Of a DNA stretch of 64,000 nucleotides, positions 1 through 9,274 are shown piece after piece (position 1 is the stretch's first letter; every line of letters begins with the position of its first letter). A program made the translations under genes and the position numbers. The notes below the pieces were generated by a model. The model saw nothing but the letters and a program-made list of their open reading frames with translations, searched no databases and was not told the DNA's origin. The DNA lies in assembly GCF_011752815.1 (NCBI RefSeq), contig NZ_VWWV01000001.1:1612001-1676000 (forward strand), in the 5' to 3' direction. The DNA is from Enterobacter sp. Cy-643. Lineage in GTDB: Bacteria > Pseudomonadota > Gammaproteobacteria > Enterobacterales > Enterobacteriaceae.

Positions 1-288
1 GGCTTCGATCGTTTCCCGGGCATTTTTACCTTCGTTAAAGCACGGGATCAGAATAGAAATCAGCGGATTACCTTCCAGCTGCGGCGGCGGAACGTCTTTG
101 CCCCACGGCCAGTGGCGTTCCAGCCGGTACCAGAAATAGAGCCCGCCGGTCATCCACAGCACCGACATGAACAGTGGCCAGAAGAACACGAAGTCCAGCA
201 GGATTTTCCCGGTAAACACCGCCGCCATACCGAGCGGCAGCCCAAAAACCAGGCCCAGAATCAGCAAGGAAAGAAGACGATCAGTCAT
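1..288 (-). CDS. pgaC: PgaC, poly-beta-1,6-N-acetylglucosamine synthase (N-terminal fragment)
   Basis: Only the first 96 codons lie in the window; the rest runs off the left edge. The ATG at 288 overlaps the pgaB stop by 8 bases (ATGACTGA), typical of translational coupling. The fragment has two hydrophobic N-terminal segments, then RHWPWG and the start of the family 2 glycosyltransferase domain (ISILIPCFNEGKN), matching E. coli PgaC. The family is an inner-membrane processive synthase that polymerises UDP-GlcNAc into PNAG and exports it with PgaD. Catalytic aspartates and the QxxRW motif lie outside the window, so integrity cannot be judged. Confidence 0.95.
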   Translation of the reverse strand, partial: MTDRLLSLLILGLVFGLPLGMAAVFTGKILLDFVFFWPLFMSVLWMTGGLYFWYRLERHWPWGKDVPPPQLEGNPLISILIPCFNEGKNARETIEA

Positions 289-2296
289 TGTTTGGGTACC
301 AGTAAGAGGAAATTTCAGGTCTGATATGTGAAATATCAGGCTGGTTATTGATGAAGTCGTCCGGGTAGTAGCCGTAATGCTTCACGCCGTTCAGCTGCAG
401 CAGCTGCATCCATTCCACCAGCTGTTTGTCGGCAATGCCTTTCTGCGTCGGGTGTTTCCAGTCGCGCGCCTGAAGCTCAAAAATGGTTTTATTCATTCCC
501 GAAGGCTTCGCCGCGACGGCTTTAATTAGCCGCTCCAGCCAGCTGTTGCTCTCTTCCAGCGGCACGGACTCCATCAGCGGCATCGCCATCGGCACCGTCC
601 AGTCGTAAGCGGCAAGGAAATCGTCAATGTTCTGGGCGAACCAGGTCTCGCTCTCTGGTTCCAGAATCGGCAGCGCAAAGATATTTCGGGCAGTTTTTAT
701 CTGCGGGCCACGAATATTTCGTACCGCATCGGTCAGCGTGCGCGTGAAGGCGATCAGCGTCTGGCTTTTAAAACGCGTCCAGCTCCGCAGTTCGGCAGGG
801 TTTTGATGAATGTCGCCGATACTGCCCTGGAATCCTGCCTGCCGGTACGCGGTCATGGCGTCCGGCCCGGCATCTTCAAAGTCGGTGAGCAGTGCGTCAT
901 CGTGGAAAAGAATGCCGTCAAACACTGCATGTCGGGCGAGATCTTCGTAGATATCGACTATCTGGTGGCGAACCTGCCGGTTCCATGGAGAAAGCCGCAG
1001 ATAAGGGCTGGTGGCCCGCTGAGCCTTCCCGCTGGCGGCGTCCCAGCGTTGTACCCTGGGCAGCGCGGCGTTCAGATCAAAAGAGAGCACCGGCAGCCAG
1101 GCAAACACTTTGGCATCGCCTCTGGTACGTAGCTGCCAGGCAACGAAGTTAAACAGGTCGGCGCGCATCGGCAGCCAGCGGTTGGGAAAAAAGAGCGATT
1201 TGATATTGCCGTCGCCGAGCGGGTCCGAGAACGCCTGCAAAAAGACATGGCTGATTTTCATGTCATACACACGCTGCACCAGCGCATCAATATTCTTCGC
1301 CTGTTGTACCGGGTTCGGGTCGTAGACGTAGTCGAGATCCACATGCATAACGCGCACCGGATCGGGCTCCCGCACTCGGCTCACTATGCTGGCGAACGCT
1401 TTAAGCGTCGGGTTGCCCGAGATCAGCACGCGCGGGATGTTATCCAGGTCGCGGGCGTCGGCGAGACCATCGTTCAGCGTGAACGCCATCTGATACCCCT
1501 GCTTTTTGAGCACGCCAAGCGAGGTGCCGTTGGCCGCGCCATAGGGCCAGACCCAGGCGCGAGGCGCTTTCCCGCTGACCTGCTCAATTTTACGGCTGAT
1601 TTGGTGCACGTCGTCGTCAATACGCCGGATGAATTGCTCGTCGCTTTCATACTGACCGGTGACTTTATTCCACGCCCGGTTAGCCACGGCAGGCTCGCGG
1701 CTGCCCTGTGGATTCGCCTGAATACCGTAATGTGAAGCCCAGGTGTGCGACCCAATCTCAACCAGCGGGGACTGGCTAAGCTCACGCACCATATCCCAGG
1801 TGGCAAACTTATCGCGGGCGGTCATCAACCCGCCAAAATCCACTTTTTTCCCTGGCGGCGTGTCCACCCAACTGCCCACCGGTGCCCAAAGCGCGGGCAC
1901 ATCATAAGCTTTGAGCAGCGGCCAGACGCGGGTGTAAAAGCTGCTGTAACCGTCATCAAAGGTCAGTAAAAATGCCTTCGGCGGCAGTGGCGTTCCGCCC
2001 CGGTGGGCGTCCAGAATCGCCTGCACGCTTACCGCGCGATAGCCGTTTTGCAGCAGCCAGCTGATTTGCTCGTTGAGGGCGCTGGTGCGCACAGCCAGAT
2101 AGCGTTGATCGGGGTCGCTGTCTTCGACGTCATGGTAAGCCAATACCAAAAAATGGTTCTTCGGCCAGGGCCGGCTGGCTTCAGGCTGCGGCCGCTCGTT
2201 TGGCGGCAGAAAATGGATCTCCTGCGCGCCCAGGCCAGAAAAGGTCAATAACCAGCCCAAAACGATCAGGCCGAGGCGAAAACTGTTGGTCAGCAT
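281..2296 (-). CDS. pgaB: PgaB, PNAG N-deacetylase
   Basis: 671 residues, full length for PgaB. It partially deacetylates PNAG in the periplasm so the polymer can be exported through PgaA. The N-terminal deacetylase domain carries the metal-site residues D114 and D115 (TFDDGY) and H184/H189 (SHTWASH), at the same numbers as E. coli. The C-terminal glycoside-hydrolase-like domain contains the FHDDALL motif. E. coli PgaB is an outer-membrane lipoprotein with an LTAC lipobox. Here the signal sequence reads LLTFSGLGAQE with no cysteine, so this copy looks cleaved by signal peptidase I and not lipidated. It is the middle gene of pgaABC, 8 bases after pgaA. Confidence 0.96.
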   Translation of the reverse strand: MLTNSFRLGLIVLGWLLTFSGLGAQEIHFLPPNERPQPEASRPWPKNHFLVLAYHDVEDSDPDQRYLAVRTSALNEQISWLLQNGYRAVSVQAILDAHRGGTPLPPKAFLLTFDDGYSSFYTRVWPLLKAYDVPALWAPVGSWVDTPPGKKVDFGGLMTARDKFATWDMVRELSQSPLVEIGSHTWASHYGIQANPQGSREPAVANRAWNKVTGQYESDEQFIRRIDDDVHQISRKIEQVSGKAPRAWVWPYGAANGTSLGVLKKQGYQMAFTLNDGLADARDLDNIPRVLISGNPTLKAFASIVSRVREPDPVRVMHVDLDYVYDPNPVQQAKNIDALVQRVYDMKISHVFLQAFSDPLGDGNIKSLFFPNRWLPMRADLFNFVAWQLRTRGDAKVFAWLPVLSFDLNAALPRVQRWDAASGKAQRATSPYLRLSPWNRQVRHQIVDIYEDLARHAVFDGILFHDDALLTDFEDAGPDAMTAYRQAGFQGSIGDIHQNPAELRSWTRFKSQTLIAFTRTLTDAVRNIRGPQIKTARNIFALPILEPESETWFAQNIDDFLAAYDWTVPMAMPLMESVPLEESNSWLERLIKAVAAKPSGMNKTIFELQARDWKHPTQKGIADKQLVEWMQLLQLNGVKHYGYYPDDFINNQPDISHIRPEISSYWYPNND

Positions 2297-2304
2297 GTGT
2301 GTCC

Positions 2305-4746
2305 TTAAAATCGTAAATTGGCATCAAAAGCGACGGCGAGATGCGTTTCCCGCTTGCCGTCCCAGGGGCGCTTTTCCCAGTTCAGCATGGCCCCGGTGTC
2401 GAGGACGTTGTTCCACTGGATACGCTGGCCATACCCCAGGGTTGTCATCGCCCCCGCCCCGTAATTTCTTTGCCGGTAAACGCCCGCTCCGGCGCTAATC
2501 TGCTGGCTCCAGACGGTGTCATAGCGCTGGTACATCACGTGATTAACGGCGAGCGTCGGCGCGGCGGATAAGTCCCATTTAGGGCTGTAATACGCCGTGT
2601 CGGTCTTGCTGTTGCTGCTGTATGCCACGCCGGGCTGCAGGTCGAGCGCGATCCGCGGCGTCTGCCACAGTCGTTCCCGGCCCTGGAAAGTGTATTCCTG
2701 GCGGTGGTTATGGTCTGAAAACCAACTGGTCGCGGTAGTAACCTGATATTCACGGCGTTCATTCTGGTGCCAGCGTACCCACAGGTTGGCCTGATTCGCA
2801 CTTACCCCGTTGCGCAACGCCCGCAGCGGCGTTGCCCGGGCCAGACGTTCAACCTCCCCACCGACTCGCCAGCTGTCGCTGAAGCTGTGCCAGGCCGAGG
2901 CGCGCCCACCGGGCTTATTGCCGCCGTTAAAGTTGTTGTTCGCCAGTTCAAGTTCGACCCAGCTATTGCGCGGCCGCCACTCGATGCCTCCGAACATGCT
3001 GCGGCTGGATCCCTTTCCCTCTTCAAAACGCCCGCTGTTAAAGCGGTTACCGCCAAACAGCCGCCAGCTGTCGGCTACCGGTGGGCCGTAAATCGCCATA
3101 TCCCAGCTAAAATCGTGCGCGCCGCTAACGGGCGTATCAGAGTGGAGCCCCTGCTGGCCGTTAACACGCAGCTCGGACATTCGATGCACATCGCGCATGC
3201 GCTTCAGCCGCTGAGAACCGATATCCCACGAAGAGCGCAGCATCACATCGTCGGTCAGCAAATCCATTTGCCGCCACTCGTGCAGATCCTGTGCGACATA
3301 AGCCTGCTGCCGCTCCAGCTCCAGGCTGGACGGCTCAAGCACCTCCGCCTTTTTTAGCTCTCGTTCAGCGGCCTGCGGCAGCCCGCAAGCCTGCAAAACT
3401 CTGGCATAATCAATACGTAATCCCTGATTACCCGGCGCGGTATTGGCCAGTCGCCGGGACAACGTTTGTGCTTCCGGCAGCGCATTGGTTGATAAGAGGT
3501 ATTGCAGAGAGAGCGTTTTGGCTTCCAGCCAGCGATCGTTCGGTACGGGATTCGGGAAACCCGGCACGTAGCGACGATAAGGCGTTGTCTGAGTCAGGTT
3601 TTGCAGATAACGAGCGGCAGCGTCGTACTGTCCACTGTCCAGCAAGGCATAAAACATCGCCTGCTCGTTCTCATTCGCCGCGCCGCTGAACAGATCCGGC
3701 GTCAGCGCCTGCGCGCTTTCTATCTGCTTTTCTGCCAGGTAAGCCGCGATAACCCAGCGCAAAGCCCAGGGCGGGACACGCACGTTTTCTGAAGCCAGGG
3801 CTTCATATTCCTGAATGACTTTTGGGTAATAATTATGGGCATAGAGCGCACCAAGCCGGTCTATTCGCGCTCTGGTGACGTCCTGCCTGGCCTGAGGATT
3901 GCCGCGCCACCTGGCGAGCAAGGCGTCGTAACGATCCAACGCGCGCTGCGCGACGGTAAAGCGCGCTTTTTCCTCTCCCGGAGAGATTTCAGCCATGCGC
4001 ACCTTTTCGGCCAACGCGTTAAGTTCCAGAGTTCGGCGCTCATTTGCCGGAAGGTGCGCTTGCCTGGCTAACGCAAGCGCCGGCGTATTCACCCTGTTCA
4101 CGGTCAGGCTGGATATCAAATTTTGCAGCGCAATTTTATCCGCCGGGGCAAGCGCGAGGGCTCGCGTGTCGCTAAGCAACTGGTCCCAGGTCTTGCCCTG
4201 CCGCAGATAGACATAAGAAAGCGTCTGCCAATGCGCCAGCGTCGGTTTTTCTTCGACTAAACGCAGGGCTTCATCTCTGGCCTGCCAGGCTTTTTGCCCG
4301 TCGGCCAGCGTTTTGATTCTCCCTGTGCGGTAGTCATCGTTAGCGGGAGAAAGCCGAAGCGCCTGCTCCCACAGGGAAAGTGATTCTGTCCAGCGATGAA
4401 GATTCCGCAGGGATTGCGCTGCGGCGGCAACCCCCCTGGCAGGTATTGCCGTCTGGCCACGGTAACGCTGCCAGACGCTGACCACCTCGTTATCACGCCC
4501 CGCCCAGGAGGCGACCTGCAGCCAGTCAGCCACCTGTCCCGGGTTGAGCGCCCTTTGCTGCGCCTCGTGCTCTAACGCAGCAAGCAGAGGTTGATAATCC
4601 CCGTTTCGCGCCTGTAATACCTGGCTGTCATAGCGCGATGTTGCCCCCATCCCTTGCGCTGGAAGCAATCCCGGCATGATTAAAAATAACGAGAGCTTTA
4701 CGCCGCGATAAAAGAATAACTTATTGATACTCAGCCGCTGTTCCAT
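2305..4746 (-). CDS. pgaA: PgaA, PNAG outer-membrane export porin
   Basis: 813 residues, against about 807 in E. coli. After an N-terminal signal (hydrophobic stretch around residues 15-33) comes a long TPR-type helical region (roughly 40-500), thought to dock PgaB and the deacetylated polymer. A C-terminal beta-barrel follows (about 520-813, ending in ANLRF with a terminal aromatic residue as in outer-membrane barrels). It exports partially deacetylated PNAG for biofilm formation. It is the first gene of the operon. The start context ATGGAA and the upstream leader contain several GGA triplets that could bind CsrA, as known for E. coli pgaA. Confidence 0.95.
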   Translation of the reverse strand: MEQRLSINKLFFYRGVKLSLFLIMPGLLPAQGMGATSRYDSQVLQARNGDYQPLLAALEHEAQQRALNPGQVADWLQVASWAGRDNEVVSVWQRYRGQTAIPARGVAAAAQSLRNLHRWTESLSLWEQALRLSPANDDYRTGRIKTLADGQKAWQARDEALRLVEEKPTLAHWQTLSYVYLRQGKTWDQLLSDTRALALAPADKIALQNLISSLTVNRVNTPALALARQAHLPANERRTLELNALAEKVRMAEISPGEEKARFTVAQRALDRYDALLARWRGNPQARQDVTRARIDRLGALYAHNYYPKVIQEYEALASENVRVPPWALRWVIAAYLAEKQIESAQALTPDLFSGAANENEQAMFYALLDSGQYDAAARYLQNLTQTTPYRRYVPGFPNPVPNDRWLEAKTLSLQYLLSTNALPEAQTLSRRLANTAPGNQGLRIDYARVLQACGLPQAAERELKKAEVLEPSSLELERQQAYVAQDLHEWRQMDLLTDDVMLRSSWDIGSQRLKRMRDVHRMSELRVNGQQGLHSDTPVSGAHDFSWDMAIYGPPVADSWRLFGGNRFNSGRFEEGKGSSRSMFGGIEWRPRNSWVELELANNNFNGGNKPGGRASAWHSFSDSWRVGGEVERLARATPLRALRNGVSANQANLWVRWHQNERREYQVTTATSWFSDHNHRQEYTFQGRERLWQTPRIALDLQPGVAYSSNSKTDTAYYSPKWDLSAAPTLAVNHVMYQRYDTVWSQQISAGAGVYRQRNYGAGAMTTLGYGQRIQWNNVLDTGAMLNWEKRPWDGKRETHLAVAFDANLRF

Positions 4747-5438
4747 AAATATCTATTATTCCATTATGAATGAGCATGGTTTATCCGCCGCATTTTGAAT
4801 ACCTGATATCGGCATTAGCGGATGAAATTCACACGGTAAAATCCTATTGAGACCCGGAACATTTATTTGCACAGGCATCTCTGGTCTAACGTTTTTCCCT
4901 GCACCAGGCATTAGGAACAAACTCAAAATAACGTTGATTACACATTAGGTCAGACAGCAGGAATGATAAGTCACCATGAATAATTTTGTGAACACGCTCT
5001 GAAGGCCAAAGAGATACTTTTAAGAATACTCTGTATCCGCTTTGGAATGTACAAACCACCTCACAACACAAAAATCATAATATACTGATTTAAATAATTA
5101 ATTTATAAAAATAAAAATAAAACCGTGTTACGAACGATGTTTGTGATGATAGGTTCAGGGGAAATTCAATGTATTAATCAAGAGATTTCCTGGCAAAGAA
5201 TCCTAATTTAAAAACCGGTTACTTCTCTCTTATTTCTTTTTATTTATAATTTTACACATCAGAAATAAAGAAGGATAGTTTCGCGCCCCTAACATCTTGC
5301 CCAACAATAAGTTGAAATACCGCCTAACTTACCTGGAGGTAAGTTAGCTTATTTATCATGAAATAGAGAGAAGCGCCGCGCACATGGTTTCCATGATCGG
5401 GCATTTGGATTCGAGCAATATTGAAGGGATACGCTGCG
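4747..5438. promoter_or_regulatory. AT-rich divergent control region pgaA / LuxR-type gene
   Basis: About 690 bases without a convincing gene; 5080-5260 is strongly AT-rich. Reading toward pgaA, the leader holds GGA triplets at 4842-4845 (AGGA), 4784-4786, 4760-4762 and overlapping the start at 4742-4744, a pattern compatible with CsrA repression as established for E. coli pgaABCD. No clear Shine-Dalgarno precedes pgaA. A perfect inverted repeat lies at 5324-5347 (listed separately). I could not place promoters with confidence. Confidence 0.5.
5324..5347. promoter_or_regulatory. perfect 10-bp inverted repeat upstream of LuxR-type regulator
   Basis: CTAACTTACC and GGTAAGTTAG flank TGGA, giving a perfect 10-bp stem with a 4-base loop. 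It sits about 92 bases before the ATG at 5439. There is no T-run after either arm, so it is not a standard terminator. It could be an operator or an RNA hairpin whose loop presents GGA. Confidence 0.55.
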
Positions 5439-6002
5439 ATGGGTGCCACCATTTTGATCACACAAGATCGCTATCTTTACCAGGGAATAAAAAATTATTT
5501 CCCCGACGTCATTCTGCTGCACTCCGTGGGCAGAAGGAGTTTTAGCTACGGCTACAAAGAGTACGCTATCCTGGTGGATAGCCGGTTACCGCTGGCGCAG
5601 TGGGAAAACATCATCACCAGCGCAGAGAAGGCTGAGGCACCGGTGCGCTGCATAGTGCTGGATATGCGCCACACTGAACTTTTCCCGCTCAGGCAAAAGT
5701 GGAGCGTTGATATGTCGATACCGCACCGTGACGTTGAAGCCCTGTTCTGGGTGCTGCAAAAAGTGAAGCTCGACCGCCAGGCGGGGGAATGGTTTTATGC
5801 CATGCGCCTGAGTCGGGAGGAGCGAGTGATGATGGCGTGGCTCAGGCAGGGACTGCCCATGGAAACCGTGGCGGAAAAACTCAACACATCTCTAAAAAGT
5901 CTCTATCGCAGGCGGAATGAGCTTTACGGAAGACTGGGGCTGGCTAACTTCAACGAGGCCTGCCTGCTGATTTATACCGACGAAGAAAACAACTATCCGT
6001 GA
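5439..6002 (+). CDS. LuxR-type HTH transcriptional regulator (uncharacterised)
   Basis: 187 residues from the ATG at 5439, chosen because AAGGGA lies 9 bases upstream; a TTG six codons earlier lies in frame but has no such site. The first ~120 residues form a receiver-like or degenerate sensing domain with no clear phosphoacceptor context. Residues ~128-180 (LSREERVMMAWLRQGLPMETVAEKL...) form a GerE/LuxR helix-turn-helix. The architecture resembles small fimbrial or biofilm regulators in enterobacteria, but I do not recognise the orthologue. It is divergent from pgaABC and could control it; that is inference from position only. It converges on cueP with a 42-base gap. Confidence 0.75.
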   Translation: MGATILITQDRYLYQGIKNYFPDVILLHSVGRRSFSYGYKEYAILVDSRLPLAQWENIITSAEKAEAPVRCIVLDMRHTELFPLRQKWSVDMSIPHRDVEALFWVLQKVKLDRQAGEWFYAMRLSREERVMMAWLRQGLPMETVAEKLNTSLKSLYRRRNELYGRLGLANFNEACLLIYTDEENNYP

Positions 6003-6044
6003 TTCAGGCGGCGGTTACGTCGGGATAGCCGCCGCCCGTCGGAC

Positions 6045-6599
6045 TTAGGATTGCAGCAGCGGCAGCGTGGTCATGCAGGTCTGGCTGTCATTAAAAGTAG
6101 CAAAAGCGGAATGCGCAGTCCGGCCCTGATAGCTGACGCTGACCGTTCCTTCGGTATTACGCGGCAGCCACACGCCGATAAATCCGTTCGGCTGGCTGGT
6201 AAGGGTTTTATTCAGAATGACGTTACCCGCTTTGTCGGTAATTTTGACGTCGAAAGCCGTATTGGCCAGCTCCCCCTGGCAGCCGGAGAGGCTGTGATTA
6301 AAACAAGGGTGCGTTTGCCGCAGATAAGGCGCAAACGACAGATAAAACTTATCTCCCAGCGGGTAGCTAAACTTCTGCTGCCCGTCAGAAAGCACCAGCT
6401 CGCGGCCGGTGATCCCGGCGCTGTAGCCCAGCGGACGAGCCTGCGGAGACTGGTCGATAGCCTCCACCATCTGCTCAACGGTTTTTCCCACCAGCCCGTG
6501 TCTGGCCAGGAAAGCATTGGCTTCCGGGGTTGACGCCAGAGCGGTGCCACTGAGCGTCAGCGTCAGCGTCAGCAACGTCGTTATCGCGTGAGTTTTCAT
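6045..6599 (-). CDS. cueP: CueP, periplasmic copper-binding protein
   Basis: 184 residues with a clear signal peptide (cleavage near ALAS, ~22). The mature part matches the CueP family (Salmonella copper resistance, absent from E. coli K-12). The conserved cysteines are C99 and C107 (HPCFNHSLSGCQGE) and C175 (TCMTTLP), the residues that bind Cu and support its thiol/redox role. Salmonella CueP is a major periplasmic copper sink and delivers copper to SodCII. It is monocistronic here, preceded by a CueR-type promoter whose -10 ends 45 bases before the ATG. Both family identity and regulation are well supported. Confidence 0.93.
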   Translation of the reverse strand: MKTHAITTLLTLTLTLSGTALASTPEANAFLARHGLVGKTVEQMVEAIDQSPQARPLGYSAGITGRELVLSDGQQKFSYPLGDKFYLSFAPYLRQTHPCFNHSLSGCQGELANTAFDVKITDKAGNVILNKTLTSQPNGFIGVWLPRNTEGTVSVSYQGRTAHSAFATFNDSQTCMTTLPLLQS

Positions 6600-6644
6600 T
6601 CTATTTCCTTTTAGAAAGTAAGGGGCCTGAAATCACTGGCGCGG

Positions 6645-6675
6645 ACGTTACACCTTCCCCCAGGGGGAAGGTCAA
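6645..6675 (-). promoter_or_regulatory. CueR (MerR-family) promoter and operator of cueP
   Basis: On the minus strand: -35 TTGACC (6675-6670), a 19-base spacer, and -10 TAACGT (6650-6645). Within it lies a near-perfect palindrome with arms ACCTTCCCCC (6652-6661) and GGGGGAAGGT (6663-6672) around one base. The over-long 19-bp spacer with ACCTTCC/GGAAGGT arms is the signature of CueR-controlled promoters such as copA and cueO. Confidence 0.93.
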
Positions 6676-6838
6676 AGGCCTGACGGAAAAGAAAAGTAAA
6701 GCAATGTATTTATTATACTTTAATTGATTTCTATCAAGTTCTCCCGGCCTTTCCGACGGAAGAAAAGCGCCATCATGCTGACGCTTATCCTGGTGAGCGC
6801 ATGGGTTGCCCCATGACTTCACCGTCAGCGCCTCTGTA

Positions 6839-6854
6839 TGGGATCTAAATCACA
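6839..6854 (+). promoter_or_regulatory. probable CRP site upstream of btsT
   Basis: TGGGA-N6-TCACA matches the CRP consensus TGTGA-N6-TCACA at 9 of 10 core positions. It lies about 29 bases before the BtsR-type repeats. E. coli btsT is known to need CRP-cAMP, so the position fits. Confidence 0.7.
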
Positions 6855-6882
6855 CTTTTCAGCAAGTTAGCTTCAGGTAAAA

Positions 6883-6930
6883 ACCGCTTAGCCTGCCCCA
6901 CAACCGCTTACGCCTGAATACGACCACTCG
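6883..6930 (+). promoter_or_regulatory. three phased BtsR-type direct repeats upstream of btsT
   Basis: ACCGCTTA at 6883-6890, ACCGCTTA at 6903-6910 and ACCACTCG at 6923-6930 recur with an exact 20-bp period (12-base spacers). They resemble the ACC(G/A)CT(C/T)A half-sites described for the LytTR regulator BtsR/YehT. A fourth degenerate copy (CCACTCTT, 6932) may follow. The btsSR genes lie just downstream of the btsT operon. Confidence 0.85.
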
Positions 6931-7064
6931 GCCACTCTTTTTCCTCTCTTGCGGCAAAAATCGTCACGCTATAGCTGGGCTATTTTTATGCCCTTCTTTT
7001 ACAACAACCAGGTTCGGCCAGACGGCGAACAGGCATCACGCCGGGGCTGACAAACGGATGAATT

Positions 7065-9218
7065 ATGAATAAAAATAAATTTTTCAAACACATACCCTGG
7101 GTGATTCTGGGTATCATCGGGGCCTGCTGTCTGGCCGTCGTCGCCTTGCGACGGGGGGAACACATCAGCGCCCTGTGGATAGTTGTCGCCTCGGTGTCGG
7201 TCTATCTGGTGGCTTACCGCTACTACAGCCTCTACATCGCCCAGAAAGTGATGAAGCTGGATCCTACGCGCGCCACGCCTGCCGTGATCAATAACGACGG
7301 ACTGAACTATGTCCCAACCAACCGTAACGTTCTGTTTGGCCACCACTTCGCGGCGATAGCCGGGGCCGGGCCTCTGGTGGGCCCGGTGCTGGCGGCGCAG
7401 ATGGGCTATCTGCCCGGTGTTCTCTGGCTACTGGCAGGCGTTGTACTGGCCGGGGCGGTTCAGGACTTTATGGTGCTGTTTATCTCCTCGCGCCGAAACG
7501 GGGCTTCCCTTGGCGAGATGATCAAAGAAGAGATGGGGCCCGTGCCGGGGACGATTGCCCTGTTTGGCTGCTTCCTGATCATGATAATTATCCTGGCCGT
7601 GCTGGCTCTTATCGTGGTGAAAGCGCTGGCTGAAAGCCCGTGGGGCGTATTTACCGTTTGCTCGACGGTGCCGATTGCCCTGTTTATGGGCATTTATATG
7701 CGCTTTATTCGCCCGGGCCGGGTCGGTGAAGTGTCCGTTATCGGGATTGTGCTGCTGGTCGCCTCGATTTACTTCGGGGGCGTGATTGCCCACGACCCTT
7801 ACTGGGGCCCGGCGCTGACCTTTAAAGATACCACCATTACCTTTACGCTCATCGGCTATGCCTTTGTCTCCGCCCTGCTGCCGGTCTGGCTGATCCTCGC
7901 CCCGCGCGACTACCTGGCGACCTTCCTGAAAATCGGCGTTATCGTCGGCCTGGCGATTGGTATCGTTATCCTGAATCCAGAGCTGAAAATGCCGGCGATT
8001 ACCCAGTACGTGGATGGTACCGGCCCGCTGTGGAAAGGCGCGCTGTTCCCGTTCCTGTTTATCACCATTGCCTGCGGGGCCGTATCCGGTTTCCACGCGC
8101 TTATCGCGTCCGGCACCACGCCAAAACTGCTGGCCTGTGAAACCGACGCTCGCTTTATCGGCTACGGCGCGATGCTGATGGAGTCATTTGTGGCCGTGAT
8201 GGCCCTGGTGGCTGCGTCTATTATTGAGCCAGGTCTTTACTTTGCCATGAACACACCGCCGGCGGGCCTGGGCTTTACCATGCCAAACCTGCACGAGCTG
8301 GGCGGGGAAAACGCGCCGATGATTATGGCGCAGCTGAAGGAAGTGACCGCGCACGCGGCCGCCACCGTCAGTTCCTGGGGCTTCGTGATTTCGCCTGAGC
8401 AGATCCTGCAAACGGCAAAAGATATCGGTGAACCTTCCGTGCTTAACCGCGCAGGCGGCGCGCCTACGCTTGCCGTCGGGATTGCGCATGTGTTCCACAA
8501 AATTGTGCCGGTCGCCGACATGGGCTTCTGGTACCACTTCGGTATTCTGTTTGAAGCACTGTTTATCCTGACCGCGCTGGATGCCGGCACCCGTTCTGGC
8601 CGCTTTATGCTGCAGGATCTGCTGGGCAACTTTATCCCGTTCCTGAAGAAAACCGATTCGCTGGTGGCCGGTATCATCGGTACCGCTGGCTGCGTGGGAC
8701 TTTGGGGCTACCTGCTGTATCAGGGCGTGGTCGATCCGCTGGGCGGCGTGAAGAGCCTGTGGCCGCTGTTCGGCATCTCCAACCAGATGCTGGCGGCCGT
8801 GGCATTAGTGCTGGCCACCGTGGTGCTGGTGAAGATGAAGCGTACCCAGTACATTTGGGTCACCGTGGTGCCTGCGGTCTGGTTGCTTATCTGCACCACC
8901 TGGGCGCTGGGCCTGAAGCTGTTCAGCAGCAACCCGCAGATGGAAGGCTTCTTCTTCATGGCCAACCAGTATAAGGCGCGTATCGCCGCCGGTGGGGCAG
9001 ATTTGACGGCACAAGACATCGCCAACATGAACCACATTGTCGTCAATAACTACACCAATGCGGGCCTGAGCATTCTGTTCCTGGTGGTGGTTTACAGCAT
9101 CATTTTCTACGGCATTAAGGCCTGGAAAGAGGCAGGTAAATCCGACCAGCCGACGGACAAAGAAACGCCTTACCAGCCGGTGCCGAAAGAAGGCATTAAG
9201 ATTTCTTCCGGACACTGA
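7065..9218 (+). CDS. btsT: BtsT, pyruvate/H+ symporter (CstA family)
   Basis: 717 residues, nearly colinear with E. coli BtsT (YjiY, 716). It is a polytopic inner-membrane carrier with many hydrophobic helices and the CstA-family stretch [14 protein letters not shown] near residue 105. It imports pyruvate by proton symport when external pyruvate is present. First gene of btsT-yjiX-yjiA. Its start is supported by the match to E. coli from residue 5 onward. Upstream lie a CRP-like site and three BtsR-type repeats, and its sensor kinase/regulator pair is encoded convergently 1.2 kb downstream. Confidence 0.97.
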   Translation: MNKNKFFKHIPWVILGIIGACCLAVVALRRGEHISALWIVVASVSVYLVAYRYYSLYIAQKVMKLDPTRATPAVINNDGLNYVPTNRNVLFGHHFAAIAGAGPLVGPVLAAQMGYLPGVLWLLAGVVLAGAVQDFMVLFISSRRNGASLGEMIKEEMGPVPGTIALFGCFLIMIIILAVLALIVVKALAESPWGVFTVCSTVPIALFMGIYMRFIRPGRVGEVSVIGIVLLVASIYFGGVIAHDPYWGPALTFKDTTITFTLIGYAFVSALLPVWLILAPRDYLATFLKIGVIVGLAIGIVILNPELKMPAITQYVDGTGPLWKGALFPFLFITIACGAVSGFHALIASGTTPKLLACETDARFIGYGAMLMESFVAVMALVAASIIEPGLYFAMNTPPAGLGFTMPNLHELGGENAPMIMAQLKEVTAHAAATVSSWGFVISPEQILQTAKDIGEPSVLNRAGGAPTLAVGIAHVFHKIVPVADMGFWYHFGILFEALFILTALDAGTRSGRFMLQDLLGNFIPFLKKTDSLVAGIIGTAGCVGLWGYLLYQGVVDPLGGVKSLWPLFGISNQMLAAVALVLATVVLVKMKRTQYIWVTVVPAVWLLICTTWALGLKLFSSNPQMEGFFFMANQYKARIAAGGADLTAQDIANMNHIVVNNYTNAGLSILFLVVVYSIIFYGIKAWKEAGKSDQPTDKETPYQPVPKEGIKISSGH

Positions 9219-9232
9219 TCGCTTCATATGAC

Positions 9233-9252
9233 AGCCCCGCATTAGCGGGGCT
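9233..9252. terminator. GC hairpin between btsT and yjiX
   Basis: AGCCCCGC and GCGGGGCT around ATTA form a perfect 8-bp stem. It is followed by TAAATC, not a T-run, so it is more likely a partial attenuator or 3'-end stabiliser than a full terminator. Confidence 0.6.
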
Positions 9253-9274
9253 TAAATCACTAAAGGAGCGACGA

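Noticed and set aside
4886-5071. 61-codon minus-strand frame in the pgaA leader
   Set aside because: No recognisable family, no good ribosome site, and it lies in an AT-rich control region where short open frames arise by chance.
9233-9252. strong terminator after btsT
   Set aside because: The stem has no T-run and yjiX follows in the same orientation, so I list it only as a weak attenuator-like hairpin.
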